NCBI RefSeq assembly: GCF_016804325.1
Contig: NZ_CP043627.1
Coordinates: 1,625,001-1,689,000, forward strand
Direction of reading: 5' to 3'
DNA length: 64,000 bases
From: Methylobacterium aquaticum
GTDB lineage: Bacteria; Pseudomonadota; Alphaproteobacteria; Rhizobiales; Beijerinckiaceae
This document shows, one piece after another, positions 60,205 through 64,000 of this stretch (position 1 is its first letter; the number at the start of each line of letters is the position of its first letter). The notes under the pieces were generated by a model. The model had not been told where the DNA came from. It saw only the letters and a list, made by a program, of their open reading frames with translations, and did no database searches. The position numbers and the translations under genes are program-made.

Positions 60205-61523
60205 TCGGGCTCGGCCAGATCGGCTCCCTGCGGCGCCGCCTGCTCGTCGGGGCGCTGGCGCTGGGCGCGACCGCGCTCGTGGTGGCGGGGATCGCCATCG
60301 CGCTGATCCTCGCCCGCTTCGTGCGCGGCCAGATCGATTCCCGGCTCGATGCGCAGATCGTCGCCCTGGTCTCGGGGCTGGAGCCGGGCCCCGCTTTACG
60401 CCTCTCCCGCGACCTCGACGCGCCGCCCTTCGACCGGCCGGGCTCGGGCTGGACCTGGCAGGTGCAGCGCGGCCCCACGGTCCTGCGCTCGGCCTCCCTC
60501 GGGGAGCGCACCCTCGCCGTCCCGGCGGTGCCGGAGGACGAGGACAGGCCCCGCCCGGCGGAGGGCACCGGCCCGCACGGACAGGCCGTGATCCTGCGCA
60601 TCCTGACGCTGCCGGACGGGACGGTGGTGGCGGCGAGCGCCCCGCGCGCGGCGCTGAACGGCCCGCTGCGGGAGGCGGGCCTGAGCCTCGCCGCCTGCCT
60701 GGCGGTCCTGGGATTGGTCCTGGCTGCCGCGGGCGTGGCGCAGGTGCGCCTGGGGCTTCGTCCCCTCGACCGGTTGCGGCAGGAACTCGAAGCCGTGCGG
60801 GCGGGGCAGCGCGAGCGGGTGCCCGCGTCCCAGCCGACGGAGGTCCGGCCCCTCGCCGCCGAGATCAACGCCCTCCTCGACCAGAACGCGGCGCAGCTCG
60901 CCCAGGCCCGCACCCATGTGGCGAACCTCGCCCATGGCTTGAAGACGCCGCTCGCCACGCTGTCGCTCGCCCTGTCCGAGCCGGGCCGCGACCCGGACGG
61001 GCGGCTGTCTCGGCTCGTGGCCCATCTCGACCGCTCCGTGCGCCATCACCTGCGCCGGGCCCGCAGCGCGGCGCTGACCGGGGCGACGCGGACCCGCACG
61101 GAACTGGCCGGCCCGGTCACCGACCTCGCGGCGGCCCTGGAGCGGCTGCACGCCGAGAAGGGCGTGCGGGTGACCTGCACGGTCCCGCCCGGCCTCGCCG
61201 CGGCCTGCGACCCCCAGGACCTCGACGAGATGCTGGGCAACCTGATCGACAATGCCTGCACCTGGTGTGTGCGGGCGGTGCGTGTATCGGCCGAAGGCTC
61301 GGGCGGCGAGGTGGTGGTGGCGATCGAGGATGACGGCCCGGGCCTCGGGCCGGAGGCGCTGGCGGCGGTGGCGCAGCGCGGCCGGCGCCTCGACGAGACC
61401 GTGCCGGGCCACGGCTTCGGCCTCGCCATCACGACGGAACTGGCGGAGCTGTATGGCGGCGGGCTGGCGCTCGACCGGTCGGCGATGGGAGGCTTGCGGG
61501 CAAGGCTGCGGCTGCCGGGGTGA
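60201..61523 (+). CDS. Sensor histidine kinase, PhoQ/FeuQ-like
   Basis: A 440-residue membrane kinase. The first helix is at about 12-35, followed by a periplasmic sensor of about 110 residues, a second helix at about 155-178 and a HAMP region (LRPLDRLRQELEAVRAGQRE). The H box carries His245 (ANLAHGLKTPLATLSLAL), and the ATPase has its N box (LGNLIDNACTWC) and G boxes (EDDGPGLG, GHGFGLAI). The GLKTPL form of the H box is that of PhoQ-type kinases. GTG start, coupled to the regulator. Signal unknown. Confidence 0.92.
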   Translation: MIGLGQIGSLRRRLLVGALALGATALVVAGIAIALILARFVRGQIDSRLDAQIVALVSGLEPGPALRLSRDLDAPPFDRPGSGWTWQVQRGPTVLRSASLGERTLAVPAVPEDEDRPRPAEGTGPHGQAVILRILTLPDGTVVAASAPRAALNGPLREAGLSLAACLAVLGLVLAAAGVAQVRLGLRPLDRLRQELEAVRAGQRERVPASQPTEVRPLAAEINALLDQNAAQLAQARTHVANLAHGLKTPLATLSLALSEPGRDPDGRLSRLVAHLDRSVRHHLRRARSAALTGATRTRTELAGPVTDLAAALERLHAEKGVRVTCTVPPGLAAACDPQDLDEMLGNLIDNACTWCVRAVRVSAEGSGGEVVVAIEDDGPGLGPEALAAVAQRGRRLDETVPGHGFGLAITTELAELYGGGLALDRSAMGGLRARLRLPG

Positions 61524-61562
61524 GCGGGCTCAGGCGAAAGCCGAAGCAGGCGACAGGTCCCA

Positions 61563-61700
61563 CCCTCCCACCTCATCCTGAGGTGTTAGTCGATCAAAGA
61601 TCGACTGACCTCGAAGGAGGGTTCCAGAAATCTCCGCGATCCCTGGAGCCCTCCTTCGAGGCTCCCTCCGGTCGCACCTCAGGATGAGGTCGCGGGTGGG
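61563..61700. repeat. Palindromic repeat, family A, copy 4
   Basis: Same outer arms (cccacctcatcctgaggtg and complement). The small hairpin agtcgatcaaagatcgact is on the left, so the element is inverted relative to copy 1. It lies between the kinase (+) and yebC (-) genes. Confidence 0.92.
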
Positions 61701-61792
61701 TCAGAACAATCTTGCGAAAAACTACTGTCATAAGAGGCAGGGATGACCCTGCGAGGCGGGAACGAGGCGGCCACCGACGACCGCCCCTCGTC

Positions 61793-62539
61793 TCACCCCT
61801 GCATCTTCGCCAGCATCGCCTCCGAGACCGCGAAGTTCACGAAGACGTTCTGCACGTCGTCCTGGTCCTCGATGGTCTCGACGAGGCGGATCAGCTTCTC
61901 GGCGGTCTCGTCGTCGACGTCGACGGTGTTCTGGGCGCGCCAGATCAGGGCGGTGCGGCGCGGCTCGCCGAAGCGGGCCTCCAGGGTCTTGGCGACCTCG
62001 CCGAGAGATCCCTGCTCGCAGGTGACCTCGTGGCCGCTCTCGTCGGACTTCACGTCGTCGGCGCCGGCCTCGATGGCGGCTTCCAGCATCGTGTCGGCGT
62101 CCGCCACCTTGGCATCGAAGGCGACGAGGCCGACATGGTCGAACATGAACGACACGGCGCCGGTCTCGGCGAGGCTGCCGCCGGACTTGGTGAAGGCCGA
62201 GCGCACGTCGCTCGCCGTGCGGTTGCGGTTGTCGGTCTGCGCCTCGACGATGAGCGCGGCGCCGCCGGGGCCGTAGCCCTCGTAGCGGACCTCCTCGTAG
62301 TTCTCCGCGTCGCCCCCGGCCGCCTTCTTGATGGCGCGCTCGATGTTGTCCTTGGGCATGTTCTCGGCGCGGGCCGCGAGGATCGCAGCGCGCAGGCGCG
62401 GGTTCATCGACGGGTCGGGCGTGCCGAGCTTGGCCGCGACGGTGATCTCTCGGGCGAGCTTGGAGAACACCTTCGAGCGGACCGCGTCGACGCGGCCCTT
62501 GCGGTGCATGATGTTCTTGAACTGTGAATGCCCGGCCAT
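61793..62539 (-). CDS. yebC: YebC/PmpR family regulator
   Basis: A 248-residue protein of the YebC/TACO1 family, now known in several bacteria to help ribosomes pass difficult (proline-rich) sequences and formerly viewed as a DNA-binding regulator. The N-terminus [20 protein letters not shown] with [12 protein letters not shown] is typical. So are [14 protein letters not shown] and [20 protein letters not shown]. Length is standard. No ruv genes are adjacent, although these are common neighbours. Confidence 0.97.
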   Translation of the reverse strand: MAGHSQFKNIMHRKGRVDAVRSKVFSKLAREITVAAKLGTPDPSMNPRLRAAILAARAENMPKDNIERAIKKAAGGDAENYEEVRYEGYGPGGAALIVEAQTDNRNRTASDVRSAFTKSGGSLAETGAVSFMFDHVGLVAFDAKVADADTMLEAAIEAGADDVKSDESGHEVTCEQGSLGEVAKTLEARFGEPRRTALIWRAQNTVDVDDETAEKLIRLVETIEDQDDVQNVFVNFAVSEAMLAKMQG

Positions 62540-62734
62540 GGTGCTCCCCGGCGGATGGATCGATCCTTGCGCCCGGAGAGCGCCCGGCGGGGCTCTCGAC
62601 GCCGCAAGGCCTTTCGTGAGACAGCCGGCTTATAGGCGCGCGTCCCCGGGTAAGACAATCGCGCCGCGCGAGGTTTTCGCAGCCCTTCGCGGGTGCGAAA
62701 ACCCGGTGGAATCAGGCCCCTACGCAGGTCGGGA

Positions 62735-63604
62735 TCAGTGCGCCGCACCCCCGATGATCGCCCGGCGCAGGCGGCCCGAGACGAGGTCGATCAGCGCCAC
62801 GGTGACGAGGATCATCAGCACCAGGAAGGCGACCTGCTGCATCTCCAGCACCCGGATCAGCTCGGTGAGGTACTGGCCGATGCCGCCGGCCCCGACGATG
62901 CCGATGATGGTGGCCGAGCGGGTGTTCGACTCGAAGAAGTACAGCACCTGGCTTGCGAGCACCGGCAGCACCGCCGGCACCAGGCCGAACCGCACCCGGT
63001 GCAGCCGGGAGCCGCCGGACGCGGTCACGCCCTCCTGCGCCTTGCGGTCGGCGGTCTCGACCGCCTCGGAGAAGAGTTTTCCGAGCGCGCCGAAATCCGA
63101 GCAGGCGATGGCGAGAGCACCGGCGAACGGCCCGAGGCCGACGACGTTGATCCAGATCAGCGCCCAGATCAGCACGTCGACGGAGCGGATCACGTCGAAG
63201 CCGCGGCGCACCCCGAAGCGCAGGAAGGGGTTTCTCACCACGTTGCGGGCGGCGAGGAACGCCACCGGGAAGGCGAGGCAGGCCGCCGTCAGCGTGCCGA
63301 GGAAGGCGATCGCCAGGGTCTCGCCCAACGCGGTCAGGAACAGGCCGAAGCGACCCTCCGCGGAGGGCGGCAGCATCATGCCGGCGAACTCGCCGAGACG
63401 GTGCAGGCCGTGGACGATGCGCAGCAGCGAGAAATCGAGCCGGACCATCGCGACGGCCGCGAGGCCGAGGATTGCGGCAAGGCTGCCGATCACGGCGGCG
63501 CGGCGGGACCACGAAGGCCGGAAGACCGCCGGGTGGCGGGCGCGCAACCCGTCGAGGTCGGCGAGCGCGGCCCGGCGCAGGGCGGAAGGTGGTCGGCGGC
63601 TCAC
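62735..63604 (-). CDS. phnE: Phosphonate ABC transporter permease, PhnE family (copy 2)
   Basis: A 289-residue inner-membrane permease with about six helices and the ATPase-docking segment. Family marks are LGETLAIAFLGTLTAACLAF, ALGKLFSEAVETADRKAQEG, LYFFESNTRSATIIGIVGAG and GIGQYL. It forms the channel of a phosphonate/phosphite importer. It overlaps the upstream permease gene by 4 bases, the usual phnE1-phnE2 pair. Confidence 0.93.
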   Translation of the reverse strand: MSRRPPSALRRAALADLDGLRARHPAVFRPSWSRRAAVIGSLAAILGLAAVAMVRLDFSLLRIVHGLHRLGEFAGMMLPPSAEGRFGLFLTALGETLAIAFLGTLTAACLAFPVAFLAARNVVRNPFLRFGVRRGFDVIRSVDVLIWALIWINVVGLGPFAGALAIACSDFGALGKLFSEAVETADRKAQEGVTASGGSRLHRVRFGLVPAVLPVLASQVLYFFESNTRSATIIGIVGAGGIGQYLTELIRVLEMQQVAFLVLMILVTVALIDLVSGRLRRAIIGGAAH

Positions 63605-64000
63605 GGGTGGGCCTCCCGGCCGAGGAGGCGGTGGCGCAAGGCCTCGGTGGCCAGATCGATCGCCACCACGGTGAGGATGATGAGGACGAGGATCGCGCTC
63701 ACATCCGAGTAGTAGAAGTTGCGAATCGCCACTAGGAATTCCTGGCCGATGCCGCCGGCCCCGACGAAGCCCATCACGCCGGCCCCCCGCACGTTGATCT
63801 CGAAACGGAGCAGCGCGTAGGAGGCGAAGCTCGAGAGCACCTGCGGCACCACCGCGAAGCGCACGGTCTCGAGGAGGCCCGCGCCGGTGCCGGTCAGCCC
63901 CTCGACCGGCTTCATGTCGATGTTCTCGACCACCTCGGAGAAGAGCTTGCCGAGCGCTCCCGTGGTGTGGATGGCGAGCGCCAGCACGCCGACCATCGGC
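63601..64000 (-). CDS. phnE: Phosphonate ABC transporter permease, PhnE family (copy 1), cut by window
   Basis: The last 132 codons of a second PhnE-type permease, whose start lies beyond 64000. It shows TTGALGKLFSEVVENIDMKP and LLRFEINVRGAGVMGFVGAG with GIGQEFL, matching the same family segments as its neighbour. The phnC ATPase and phnD binding protein are expected further on but are not in view. Confidence 0.9.
   Translation of the reverse strand, partial: PMVGVLALAIHTTGALGKLFSEVVENIDMKPVEGLTGTGAGLLETVRFAVVPQVLSSFASYALLRFEINVRGAGVMGFVGAGGIGQEFLVAIRNFYYSDVSAILVLIILTVVAIDLATEALRHRLLGREAHP

Overview
This is a GC-rich chromosomal segment (about 70% G+C by eye) from an alphaproteobacterium, most likely Methylobacterium or a close relative in the Hyphomicrobiales. 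The assignment is inferred. It rests on gene content: a CheA/CheW/CheR/CheB operon with several receptors, a cyoABCD-SURF1 oxidase cluster, metX-metW, DUF6496 and DUF1206 proteins, an RTX protein with YGWKEGRDP repeats, and GGAAC-N16-CGTT promoters of the alphaproteobacterial general stress sigma factor EcfG. No ribosomal or tRNA gene, phage, transposase or CRISPR array was seen.

Layout. 1-13387: a chemosensory operon reading rightward, with the end of a receptor-like protein, cheA, cheW, three receptor genes with nearly identical signalling domains, a second cheW, cheR and cheB. No cheY or cheD lies in the window. 13593-14621: a His-rich zinc/cadmium exporter. 14827-23221 (minus): one giant secreted protein joining Calx-beta domains, a beta-propeller-like region, an ExeM/NucH-type nuclease, a 5'-nucleotidase and an RTX tail; it is broken by two single-base deletions. 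23631-27831: an orphan TRAP binding protein, a MaoC/FAS1-like hydratase and an EF-G-like GTPase. 27850-30855: a stress island with a DJ-1/PfpI protein, CspA and several small proteins, two with EcfG promoters. 31242-33450: ugpB-ugpA without ugpE or ugpC. 33775-38816 (minus): cyoABCD plus a SURF1 gene. 38941-43409: an MFS transporter, chorismate mutase and metX-metW. 43434-44050: hicAB toxin-antitoxin. 44177-51888: an FUSC-type pump, a polysaccharide deacetylase, an arabonate-type dehydratase and an aminotransferase. 52184-55389: DUF3237, DUF1206, TerB-like and DUF3750 proteins. 55394-58414: a LacI-type regulator with idonate/gluconate dehydrogenases. 58703-61523: a PepSY-like exported protein divergent from a two-component system. 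61793-64000: YebC and two PhnE-like permeases, the last cut by the window edge.

Two patterns cross gene boundaries. First, all seven convergent gene junctions with more than 100 bp of space hold a large palindromic element: four copies of one family and three unrelated ones. Second, four genes-to-be are interrupted by a single missing base in or beside a C/G run, and adding one base restores a full-length protein each time. Sequencing error is the simplest explanation, but a -1 slippery heptamer at the third receptor deserves a separate look.

The best candidates for something unusual are the giant secreted nuclease-nucleotidase, the shared acidic C-terminal tail of the three receptors, and the palindromes at gene ends.
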